DNA of 64,000 nucleotides from Astragalus membranaceus (lineage: Eukaryota; Streptophyta; Magnoliopsida; Fabales; Fabaceae): the NCBI GenBank assembly GCA_039519185.1, contig CM076847.1, forward strand, positions 68,647,521 through 68,711,520, read 5' to 3'. The stretch's first letter is position 1, and each line of letters starts with the position of its first letter. Below, piece by piece: positions 54,134-64,000 of this stretch. The notes under the pieces were generated by a model. The model was given only the letters and a program-made list of their open reading frames with translations, did no database searches and was not told the origin of the DNA. The position numbers and the translations under genes are program-made.

Positions 54134-55259
54134 ACTACAACATTTTAAGTCTATCACAATATGCCTAGAAAGTGTTGCCTAAAGAGAAAAAAAATTGTTT
54201 CTTTCGGCAACGATTTTTCAATTGTGGCTACTGTAAGCGTTGCTTATTATTTAGGCAAAGGTTTTCGACTAGGAAAGAGAACGCTAACAATTAACTGTAA
54301 TCATTGAGAGGACAAAGACAGCAGTTTTGAAATACTCTATAAAAAAGTGTTGCAGGAAATGGCAACAATTTTTCCAAGATGCCAAATATTAAATCGTTCA
54401 TGTACTACAATTCCAAAAATATTATCATATATAATCAAAAACAAACAAAAAGACTACTGGATTTTTAGAGGACAACTTCATCCATACGCTATTGATATGT
54501 TGATATTAATATGTTGATTTGTTGTTTATGTGACTTTTTCTATTATATGAAAAGTATGTTGATACACCCCTCACATAATAACTCACATCAATTCCTCTCC
54601 CTTTCTTGTGCATAGAGGATAATTATGAGTTGTGAAAATTATTTAACTAAATATGGTTAAGTTATGTTTTTATTATATTTTAATGTGTGATTTAAAAAAA
54701 GAAATTGATCCTCCGACCCTAATTCCTATATTCGCGACTAGTTGCAGTGGTTGAATTTAACTGTGCACCCCCTCCCAAGTTATACTAATGCAAAAATCAA
54801 AAATATAGGTGACTTTCAATTATTGGAGAAAGGTAGACGATGATGTTTTCTAACTGGGTAATGTAGGTGGTGGGATGTGGTTTTTGTAAAATTCACAAGA
54901 TACAACTTTAGTGATTTTTAGCCCATGCATGTTGTCTATGCATGTCATGTGGTTTTTATTTGTGTGGTAGTGTCTTGATTAGTCTATCTACATATATCAT
55001 TATCCTATTTAATACCCTCCCAAGTGGAAGATTAGAAGTAATGGGAGGATTCTCAAATGGATTATGGTTGTAAATATATTTCATTGATATCTTTGGGTCT
55101 TCCTGGGGTCTTCTCCCATACAGAAAAGTGATACCTTAGATAATAGGTAACACTGACTTAGTTTACACTTTGAATATGTTGTCTATACCTTTAGGCAACA
55201 TTGTTTATACTTCTGACAACATTTTTTATATGTTGTCAAAGACCAAAAATGTTGTAGTG
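54134..55259. mobile_element. Probable non-autonomous CACTA-like element
   Basis: The right end reads inward CACTACAACATTTTTGGTC. The left end reads ACTACAACATTTTAAGTC, lacking the first C. Both are next to TTA (54131-54133 and 55260-55262). Subterminal TTGCC/GGCAAC motifs occur near both ends (about 54173-54240 and 55190-55245). No ORF. The TIR resembles that of element I (CACTACAACATTTTTGAC). The body also contains AT-rich sequence without features. Confidence 0.55.
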
Positions 55260-55456
55260 TTATTAGTCTTCATTTTTTCTGGTTGTCTTGTGTTCTAGAG
55301 TTAGGAGTTTTGATCCCCTATCTAGAGGCATTATTTTGTGTTCGTTGTGGAACTGGGAATTAATATTCTTCTATCGATAAAAAATGTGTGATACTCAACT
55401 ACTTGAAATATATACTAGTCAAATACTTCACTACTAGAAATACTAATATATCATAC

Positions 55457-55798
55457 TGTTTAATCGCAGCACCTGCATCTTACACACACACACACAGATT
55501 CTGGAAAGGGGTACAGAGGAGAAGGAAGCCCAATGGATATCACTCGCACACACAGAGAGAGTGATGCACACAGAGAGAGAGTGAATGAAAAGTAAATTGT
55601 GTAAAATATTATTCACTGTATTGTAAAATGACTAGTTACAAAATGTGACTATATCCAAAACCAACTTAGTTACAAATTCAACTAATTGAATGAAATTAAT
55701 CCGAAATGAAACTTAAATGAAATTGTAGCTTAATGACAGTAATGCCCCTAATACAGAGACCAAAACAGTAAATGGTAAAAACAGATTATTTCTCAACA
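55457..55798 (-). mobile_element. Putative 3' LTR of copia element J
   Basis: 342 bp. On the minus strand it starts TGTTGAGAAATAATC a few bases after the pol stop and ends GCGATTAAACA. It contains (CTCTGTGTG)-type repeats at about 55545-55580 and (GT)n near 55490. The matching 5' LTR is outside the window or lost, so the borders are tentative. Confidence 0.5.
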
Positions 55799-55802
55799 TG
55801 AG

Positions 55803-58800
55803 TTATCAATCGGCAATTTCACAATTTTCTTCTTCTTCTTCACTATCTGGAATATATTCAGACTCACAAGATGACAAAGCAACAACTTGTTGCTTCCTTG
55901 AACACCGTGATATTGGAGCACCATTCCATATAAAAACATAGCCTGTTGTGGATCTTCTATCCACTCTATCACCACACCAGTCTGCATCCGAATATCCAAG
56001 CAGTTCATTATTCTGCTGCTGTCCAGCTACTGGGAACAGAATACCATTTCTGACAGTCCCCCTAATGTATCTCAGTATCCTTGTGGCAGCAAGGAAATGA
56101 CTCATTTTAGGCTTGTTCATGAATCTACTCACAGCACCAACTGAGTAGCATATGTCAGGTCTTGTGTTACACAAGTACCTTAGGGAAACCACTAGCTGTT
56201 TGAACAAGGTAGGATCAACATCCTCACCCTCAGTATCTGCTTCCAGTTTTGCATTGGCTTCTGCAGGAGTCACTGCAGAGTTGCAGTCTTGCATCTGGAA
56301 TCTCTTTAGTATTTCAGCAGCATACTTTCCTTGATGGAGTATTATTCCCTTTGATTCATAGAGGAATTCCATCCCTAGGAAGTATGTTACTCTTCCTAAG
56401 TCTGTAATCTCATATTCAGACTTCAGTTTCTTCTTGAAACTGTCAATTTCAATGGCACTTGTCCCTGTAATCAGCGTGTCATCCACGTAAAGACACACCA
56501 GTATTATTTCACCTTGTTTTGAATCCTTCACATAGACTCCATATTCATCCATGCACTTCTTGAAGCCTAGTTCATGGAAGAATGCATCTATCTTCTTGTT
56601 CCATGCCCTAGGAGCTTGTTTAAGGCCATACAATGCCTTATGCAGCTTATACACAAGCTGCTCTTTCCCTTTCTTTTTAAAGCCAGGAGGTTGCAACACA
56701 TATACCTCCCCCTCCAATGGGCCATTTAAAAAGGCTGACTTGACATCAAGGTGGTATAATCCCCATCCCTTATTGCTAGCTAGACCAATCACCATCCTAA
56801 TTGTCTCGTGCCTAGCAACCGGAGAAAATACCTCAAAGTAATCAAGCCCTTGCCTTTGAGGAAACCCCTTTGGTACCAATCTAGCCTTATGTTTTGCAAC
56901 TGTGCCATCTGGGTTCAGCTTCACCTTGTAAACCCATTTAACACTTATTGCTCTCTTGTTTTCTGGCAGCACAACCAGTTCCGAGCTCTTATTTCTTTCA
57001 ATGGAATTCAGTTCCTCTTTTATGTCATCCATCCACACCTTCTCCTTCATAGCTTCTGTATGGCTGGGTGGCTCAACATCAGCCAGCATAGCAAGCTGAA
57101 TCAGTTCTCCATCACTGTCAACTTGATTATCTGCTATCCAGTCATATTCAACTAGCCTATTTGGAGGCACTCTTTGCCTCTGTGGTCTACCTTGTACAAT
57201 CTGTTCATCATCAGAATCAGTGTCACTGTCTTCCTGCTGTGGCTGAGGCTCATCATTGTCAGCTGGGGCAGGCTCCTGTTCTTGATCTGGTGCATCAACA
57301 TCAGTTTCTTCTAGTAAAACAGATTCTGCTCTGGCAGTCTTGACTCTGCCACAGTCCCAGTCCCACATTTCTGCTTCCTTGATGACTACATCTCTGCTGA
57401 ACTCAATCTTATTAGTTGCTGGGCAGTACAGCTTGTATGCCCCTGTGGAGTGGTATCCTACTAGGATCATTGGACAGCTCTTATCATCCAGCTTCTTCCT
57501 CTTCTCATCAGGGATATGCTTGTATCAAAGTGCACCAAACACTCTCAAATGCCCTACACTTGGCTTCTTTCCTGACCACATCTCAAGTGGAACTACTTCC
57601 TTGAGTCTCTTGGTTGGACATCTATTGAGGATGTAAGCTGCTGTTGAGACAGCTTCTCCCCAAAGACTGTTTGGCAAGTTCATCTCCTTCAGCATGCATC
57701 TTGCCATGTCCATTAGCATCCTATTTCTTCTCTCAGCAACTCCATTGTGCTGAGGAGTATAGGGGGCAGTCACTTCATGATCAATGCCTTGATCTTCACA
57801 GAATCTGTTAAACTCAGCAGAGTTGTACTCTCCCCCACCATCTGTTCTGAGAATCTTCAGCTGACAGCCACTCTGTTTTTCAGCATAATTCTTGAATTTC
57901 TTGAATTGATCAAGCACCTCACTCTTGGCTTTAATCAAGTATATACATATCATCCTAATGTGTTCATCTACAAAGGATACAAAATATTTGTTGCCACCTA
58001 GGGAAGGGACTTCCAAAGGACCACATACATCAGAATGTACTACACCTAAAGCATGTGTTGCTCTTGGTGGTAATTCTGATGTAAATGGCAGCCTTGCGTG
58101 TTTGCTTCTCATGCATACATTCCAAGACTTATCAATAGCAGCTACTGCAGGGATTCCTATGACAAGCTTCTTGGAACTTAAATGACCTAACCTTCTATAG
58201 TTTAGATGACCATACCTCTTGTGCCATAAGGCACTGTCTCTGTCTCCATCAGTGGCACTAAAGCAGTGTGTCTCAGCTGCCTTGATGCTCACCTTTAATG
58301 TTCTGTTCTTCTCCAAGAAGGATTTCAGTATCAGCCTCTTTTTCTTGTCATACAACTGCAGCATACCATCCTCCATGTTCACTGAGAAGCCCTTCTCTAT
58401 GAGCTGACCTACACTCATCAGGTTGCTCTTCATGCCAGGCACACATCAGACATCTTCAATCACCACTGTTTTTCCATCCTTCCTTTCAACCAGAATGTTC
58501 CCCATTCCTTCTGCCTGCAGATACCTATCATCAGCAAGCCTAATTCTGGTCTTCTTGCTGCTGTCAAAGTTACCTAGCCACTGTTTGTTGCCAGTCATGT
58601 GGTTGGAGCACCCTGTGTCCATGTACCACAGCTCCACTACTACTGAATCATCTGCTATAGTCACCATCAGCAGCACGAGATCATCATCTGATTCTTCTTT
58701 GGCTATATTAGCCTCTTCTTTATTGTTTTCCTTGTTTGACCAACACTCATCCGCAAAGTGACCATACTTGTCACAGTTGAAGCACTGTACCTTCCTCTTG

Positions 58801-58940
58801 TCAAACTTCTCCTTCCCTTTCTGATTGTTGTACTTCTTCCCTCCCTTGTTAGATGATTCTGCCTTCTCTGCACTACTGCTATCATTGTTCTTCTTGTTCA
58901 GCCACTCTTGCTTCTTAGACTTCCACTTATTTTCTTTCCA
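55803..58940 (-). pseudogene. Ty1/copia gag-pol of element J
   Basis: Minus strand, one frame with two in-frame TGA stops (58446-58448 and 57525-57527). Domains in order: gag zinc knuckle CFNCDKYGHFADEC, protease DTGCSNHMTG, GAG-pre-integrase (ALWHKRYGHLNYRRL), integrase core with D in HSDVCGPLE, D in LRTDGGGEY and E in GVAERRNRM, RT with LVPKGFPQRQGLDY and the YVDD site, and RNase H ending CESEYI. The tail after CESEYI is abnormal (DSEEEEENCEIAD), so the RNase H C-terminus is deleted. The 5' part of gag is cut off by CACTA element I at 58941. The order protease-integrase-RT-RNase H defines copia. Confidence 0.9.
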
Positions 58941-58959
58941 CACTACAACATTTTTGACT

Positions 58960-59290
58960 TTAGGCCACGGCAATCTTTGCCACGGCTAAAAAACCGTGGC
59001 CTGAACAAGGAATAGGCCACGCGTTTACAAATGTGGCCACTGAAATAGATATTAGGCCACGGTTTCATTAACTTGCTAATAGGCTACGGTTTAAAATTGT
59101 ATAGGCCACGGTTAAACAAGTGTGGATACCTAAGGCCACATTTGTCCGCCTATTGACTTAAAAAATTTATTCTAAAATGCTTAAAACCGTGGCCTATATA
59201 TACAGTTTTTATTTAGAGACCACAGTTATAAAACCGTGGACTAAATGTGTCCAAAATTTAGGCCCAAAACCTTTTACAACCGTGGACTAT
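58960..59290. repeat. Subterminal repeats of CACTA element I
   Basis: A dozen or so copies of TAGGCCACGG or AACCGTGGCC in both orientations within 330 bp of the terminus. Confidence 0.85.
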
Positions 59291-60045
59291 TACCCAACAG
59301 AAAGAAAACAAAAATTACGCGCTATTGACTAAAAAAAACCGCTAAGTGAAAATCAAACGACACGCACAAATCCAACAAAAAGAACTTCTTCTTCAAATCG
59401 GCTCTTCCTCAAACCTAACCTCTCGAAACACAACTCTCACTCTCGATCAAAATGGCAACTCTCACTCTCATCTTCATGAACTTCTTCATCTTGCAATCGG
59501 CTTCTTCATCTTGCAACTGATCTTCATCTCTTCCCTTCTCACTCTCATCTTCATCGCAACTGATTCTCTTTCCTTCTTCTTCAAATCGACTCTTCCTTCC
59601 TTCCTTCGATTCAACCTCTTGCAGAAACGAAACAAATCGCAGCTGGTTTCCCTTTCTCAGGTTTTTAATTTCTGACCCTTCTTCTTCTTCACAACTTCTG
59701 TGTTGATTTATCCCAACTTTGATTAAGCCAATTTTTTTGCTATAAACCCTAACTTCTTCATATAGTTATGCATATAAACCCTATAGCAAGTTCGATTCTG
59801 GTGATTGACATTAAAATGGCTAATGTCTGTTAGCAGGTTCGGCGAACGCTGTTGCTGTGTTCATTTAACTGATACTCACGCCAACTCCAACCAAGCATCG
59901 CCAACGCTCACTCTCGCGGAAGGTTTGATACTCACTCCCTTTTTTTTTCTTTCAATTTGGTGTTCATTTATTGCTGTTGCTGTGTTCAGTAATGATTTAA
60001 TTGATTTGAGTAAAGAAATTGATTTGAAAAAATTTCAGTTGTGAA
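59291..60045 (+). other. Probable 5' leader of the transposase gene of I
   Basis: TC-rich sequence (59385-59660: CTTCTTC, CTCTCACTCTC) followed by AT-rich sequence. Possible splice sites (TTTCTCAG/GTTTTT near 59660) but no ORF that I can support. Confidence 0.45.
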
Positions 60046-60250
60046 TCCTTTCATTTTAGGGTTTATACATTCATTTTTATTTGATTTGATTGAAAATGCT
60101 TCTTGCTGTGTTCTGTTTTTCCCTTTCATTTTAGGGTTCATACATTCATTTTTGTTTGATTTGATTGAAAATGCTTCTTGCTGTGTTCTATTCTTCCCTT
60201 TCATTTTAGGGTTCATACATTCATTTTTAGTAGAAATTAGTAAATGCTTC
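60046..60250. repeat. About 75 bp tandem repeat upstream of transposase
   Basis: Three copies of TTTCATTTTAGGGTT(C/T)ATACATTC...GATTGAAAATGCTTCTTG; the third diverges at its end. Confidence 0.88.
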
Positions 60251-60379
60251 TTGCTGTGTTAGTTAGTAAATGCTTCTTGGATCAATAGTGCATTTTTACA
60301 TGTTGTTATAGTATCTATATATCATCATTTCTATTGTGAATAATTTAATTATTATTTTTCATATATTAGATTTAAGGTC

Positions 60380-63300
60380 ATGGACAAAGGCTGGACTAAT
60401 CTCCCAAGATATAGTAGAGAGTATAAGAAGGGCGTTAAGTCATTTTTAAATTTTGCATATACTGAAGGAAAGCCTCAAGGACGTGAGATTTTATGTCCTT
60501 GTGCTGAGTGTAGAAATGATTCTTGGTTTAGAAGAAAAGTGGTATACGATCATTTAATTGGTAATGGTTTTCTAAAAGGCTACACCGTTTGGGTAAACCA
60601 TGGGGAGAATATACCATCGCCTGTGAGAACCGACAATGTGACAGATGATCAAGAGGGCTCACATGATGACATTGATGGCTTATTGCACGACACATTCAGA
60701 AATGTCGCAGAAGCAGTAACGGGTAGTGAGGGTCCCAATGAGGATGCTAGAAAGTTCTACAACTTGATTAACGAGGCTAAACAAGAACTATACCCAGGAT
60801 GCAAAGACTTCTCTACTCTATCATTCATTATTCGACTTTACTTGTTGAAGTGTCTACATGGATGGAGCAATGCATCGTTCACCGCCCTTTTAGAATTATT
60901 GAAGGAAGCGATGCCGAATTTAAACATACCGGGATCTTTTAACAAATCAAAGGCCATGATTAGTGATTTGGGCCTTGATTATAAAAAAATTCATGCATGT
61001 CCAAGTGATTGCATGCTATATTGGAAAGAGCATGAGAATGACACCTCTTGTAGTGTTTGTAAATTGTCACGATGGAAGGAATTCCCTCAGGTAGAAGGTG
61101 AGTTGGAGCAAGCAAAAGACGAACATAAAGTGCCCGCAAAGATTTTGAGACACTTTCCCTTGATTCCTCGACTTCAACGGCTATTTATGTGTTCAAATAC
61201 AGCGGAGTCAATGAGATGGCATGAAGAAGAACGCTCAAAGGATGGGAAATTGAGGCATCCTGCTGATGGCCAAGCATGGAAGGATTTTGATAAACTTCAT
61301 CCAGAGTTTGCTTTAGAGCCTCGTAATATAAGACTTGGCTTAGCGAGTGATGGCTTCAATCCATTCCGGACCATGAGCATATCACATAGTACGTGGCCTG
61401 TCGTGATGGTAGTATACAACTATCCACCTTGGTTGTCCATGAAGTCTGAAAGTACATTGTTGTCATTGTTGATTCCTGGACCAACATCACCGGGGAACAA
61501 TATTGATGTGTATCTTCAACCGTTAATTGAGGAGTTGAAGGAGTTATGGGAATTAGGAGTAGAGACATATGATGCCTCAAGAAATCAAACCTTTAAAATT
61601 CGTGCAGCTCTCCTATGGACTATAAGTGACTACCCTGGGTATGCTATGTTGTCAGGTTGGAGCACCAAAGGAAAGTTGGCATGTGCATGCTGTAATTATA
61701 ACACTAATTCATCCTACTTGAAACACAGTCACAAGATGTGTTACATGGATCACCGTGTCTTTTTACCAACGAGTCATGCTTGGAGAGCTAACAAAAGGTC
61801 CTTTAATGGAAAAAAGAGCTTAGGTCAGCACCACCTTTGTTAAAAGGGGCAGAAATTCTAGAATCCTTAAGATCTTTCAAGAATGAATTTGGAAAGAAGA
61901 AAAAGAGGAAAGTTGATGGTCCCTGGAAGAAGAGATCGATTTTTTTGAGTTGCCTTATTGGGCTGGAAATACATTGCGTCATAATCTTGATGTAATGCAC
62001 ATTGAGAAAAACATATATGATAATATTATAGTGACTCTCTTGGATATGGCTGGGAAGTCAAAAGATCATCTTAATGCTCGTTATGATTTGCAAGATATGG
62101 GAATTAGAAAGAAACTTCATCCAAGGGAGATTGGTGGTGGCCGCACAGAGTTTGCAAAAGCTTGTTTCTCAATGAATTCCCATGAAAAGTCTATTTTCTG
62201 TAGTGTTTTTAAGGGTGCTAAATTACCAGACGGGACTGCATCAAATATATCTAGGTGTGTGCAAGTTGGTGATAAGAAAATATCAGGCTACAAGAGCCAT
62301 GATGCACATTTCATGCTACATTACTTATTACAAGTAGCAGTAAGAAGCACCATGCCTGATGCGGTGGCTGAGCCTCTGATTCACCTTGGGTCCTTTTTTC
62401 GCTCTCTATGTATGAAAGCTATTCAAGTGCAGGATTTGGATGTCTTAGAAGCGGATATTGCAAAAACACTTTGTCAATTGGAGATGATTTTTCCTCCTAG
62501 TTTCTTTGACATAATGGTTCACTTGCCTATTCATTTGTCCAATGAAGTGAGATTAGGTGGTCCTGTTCAATTTCGATGGATGTATCCCATCGAAAGATAC
62601 TTGTGTAAACTTAAAAGTTATGTCCGTAACAAAGCACATCCAGAAGGTTCTATTGCTGAGGGGTATTTGGCTGAAGAGGCTTTGACTCTTTGCTCAAGAT
62701 ATCTGCATAAAAATGTGGACACGAGGTCAGCTATACCGTTAATTGTTCTTACTCATATAAAACCTGTAGCTCATCGAGGTCAGCTAGATTCAACAACAAA
62801 AGCTGTAGCTCATCGATACATCTTATTCAATTGTGATGATGTTCAAATATACATCAGGTCAGCTATACCGTTAATTGTTCTTACTCATATAAAACCTATT
62901 TTAGATTTAATCTAACAAATAACAATGTTGTCTTTGTAGAGAGCATGATGATATTGTTAATAGCCACACTAAGAAAAGAAAGTGGATCAAGGCCAAAACC
63001 CAATGCCAAGATTTTAGTGAATGGTTTAAAACTCGAGCCTTGGAAGATGATGTATCAGGTCAGCTAAAGGAATTATCTAGAGGTCCAAGTGATGTTGCAA
63101 AAAGGTTTTCGGGTTATCTTATCAATGGATATAGATTCCATACTAAGAAACGAGATGCAAGACGAAAAAGCCAAAGTTCTGGTGTCACTTTGGTTTCATT
63201 GACTCCAAGTTTTGCAAGCTCTAAGGATGGAAATCCTACGACAGCAGCCATCACATATTATGGAGCAATCTGTGATATAATTGAGCTAGATTATTATGGT

Positions 63301-63660
63301 CACTTCAAATTTGTGTTGTTTAAGTGTGATTGGTTTGAGGTTGAACAAGACAAGTTTGGGCTTACTTGTGTAAAGTTCAATAAAAAGTGTTCCCAAAATG
63401 ATCCATTCGTTTTGCCTTCTCAAGTCCATCAATGTTTCTATGTGCAAGATCCTCTTGATCCAAATAGGCATTATGCTATGAAAACAGTTCCTAGAGACTT
63501 ATTTAGCATGGGTGACCAATCAAATCTAACAGCCCAAGAAGCTTATCAAAATGACGATGAAATCAATTGGGCTAGGGAAGATATGCCTGCAACAATAATT
63601 GAGAATCCTTTAGATGTTATGCAAGAAGCTGAAAATGAAGATTACTCCGATGAGAACTAA
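60380..63660 (+). pseudogene. TNP2-type CACTA transposase of element I
   Basis: Starts MDKGWTNLPRYSREYKKG. Domains: Transpos_assoc-like Cys/His region (LCPCAECRND), TNP2 core (CSVCKLSRW; GLASDGFNPFR; HNLDVMHIEKN), DUF4218-like (YPIERYLCKLKSYVRNKAHP) and DUF4216-like (YYGAICDIIELDYYGHFKFVLFKCDW). Exon 1 runs to 62857, then an 82 bp intron (62858 GTCAGC to 62939 TTTGTAG), then exon 2 (62940-63660, ending NEDYSDEN). Two one-base deletions in homopolymers (A-run about 61810, T-run about 61940) break the frame. Unlike H there is no intron after YPIER. A 43 bp copy of the intron start sits in the exon at 62727-62768. Confidence 0.87.
62858..62939 (+). other. Intron of the transposase gene of I
   Basis: CATCAG/GTCAGC to TTTGTAG/AGAGCATG, 82 bp. 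Splicing joins the DUF4218 side (YILFNCDDVQIYIR) in frame to EHDDIVNSHTKKR. The donor GTCAGC is not ideal. Confidence 0.65.
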
Positions 63661-63779
63661 CATTAAGTAGACTGTTTTTGTTGTCTTTATTATTTTTGAG
63701 TTGAATTTGTAAGCTTAGATTTGTAAGCCTCATTTGAATATATTGTTTATGCTACTGGAAATTTAGTAGACTTTTTTGG

Positions 63780-63990
63780 TTGTCTTTATGCTACTGGAAA
63801 TTCAGTAGCAATTCAGTTTAATGCAATTCAGTAGCATTTTGAATGCAATTCAGTAGCATTCAGTAGCATTCAGTAGCTTTCAGTAGCCTCATTTGAATGC
63901 AATTCAGTAGCATTCAGTAGCATTTTGAATGCAATTCAGTAGCATTTAGTAGCATTCAGTAGCAATTCAGTTTAATTCAGTAGCATTTTG
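63780..63990. repeat. CAGTAGC-rich repeat after the transposase gene
   Basis: About 14 copies of CAGTAGCATT or ATTCAGTAGC, downstream of the transposase stop. Confidence 0.85.
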
Positions 63991-64000
63991 ATTAATTAAT

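Larger units (their letters stand above)
58941..64000 (+). mobile_element. CACTA (En/Spm) transposon I, left part
   Basis: Left terminus CACTACAACATTTTTGACTT at 58941, inserted in gag of J after CCA (58938-58940, probable target duplication). Subterminal repeats of GGCCACGG/CCGTGGCC follow to about 59290. A TNP2-type transposase gene reads rightward (60380-63660). The right end is outside the window. Confidence 0.88.

Overview
This window is plant nuclear DNA made almost entirely of nested transposable elements. I see no host gene, rRNA, tRNA or CRISPR array. The evidence for an angiosperm, probably a eudicot, is the set of element families: Ty3/gypsy chromoviruses of the Tekay/Del type with a tRNA-iMet primer site, Tat-lineage gypsy elements with a second RNase H, Ty1/copia, CACTA transposons with TNP2-type transposase, and a Mutator-like MITE. 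The species cannot be named from the sequence. Elements are lettered A to J here.

Layout. 1-1166: an LTR-like insertion (Athila-like) that cuts the transposase gene of CACTA element H (1-4909, minus). H sits in the gag start of gypsy element A, of which only the 5' LTR, primer site and first gag codons are in the window (4910-7693, minus). A sits in a decayed Tat-type gypsy relic G (7694-12453, minus), which is also split by a clean non-autonomous CACTA element (8859-10178). 12454-14395 holds microsatellites and minisatellites. 14396-24238 is B, a structurally complete Tekay-type element (minus) with an intact 1501-codon gag-pol. 24239-31439 is C (plus), a close relative of B in inverted orientation with both LTRs truncated and the same intact gag-pol. 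32092-54010 is D, an old Tat-lineage element (pol on minus) with a 4/5 target duplication and an antisense gene on the plus strand. D is split by a Mutator-like MITE (36295-36901), a gag-only Tekay-like element E (38112-44910) and a large Tat-type LTR unit F (47806-51776), each with a perfect target duplication. 54134-55259 looks like another small CACTA. 55457-58940 is a broken copia element J, cut by CACTA element I (58941-64000, plus), which carries a nearly complete transposase.

Best observation. B and C align exactly as inverted arms except that C's 5' LTR lacks 110 bp. The missing piece starts GTAAGT and ends AG in the element's sense, has unambiguous borders, and accounts exactly for the arm length difference (7311 versus 7201 bp). 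C therefore looks like the product of reverse transcription of a spliced genomic RNA, which reveals an intron inside the transcribed leader of the LTR. Elements A, B and E each have a donor-like GTAAG at a similar place, after a purine-rich stretch, and an acceptor-like AG 5-8 nt before the gag ATG. This suggests a 2.2-2.4 kb leader intron that would remove most of the LTR leader and the primer site from a gag mRNA.

Other points. E is a recent gag-only element. D has an antisense gene with its own TATA box. LTR leaders of A, B and E all carry arrays of short GC-rich dyads. Relative ages by eye from LTR pairs: B and E young (about ten differences in 2.6 kb), D older (roughly 3-4 %).
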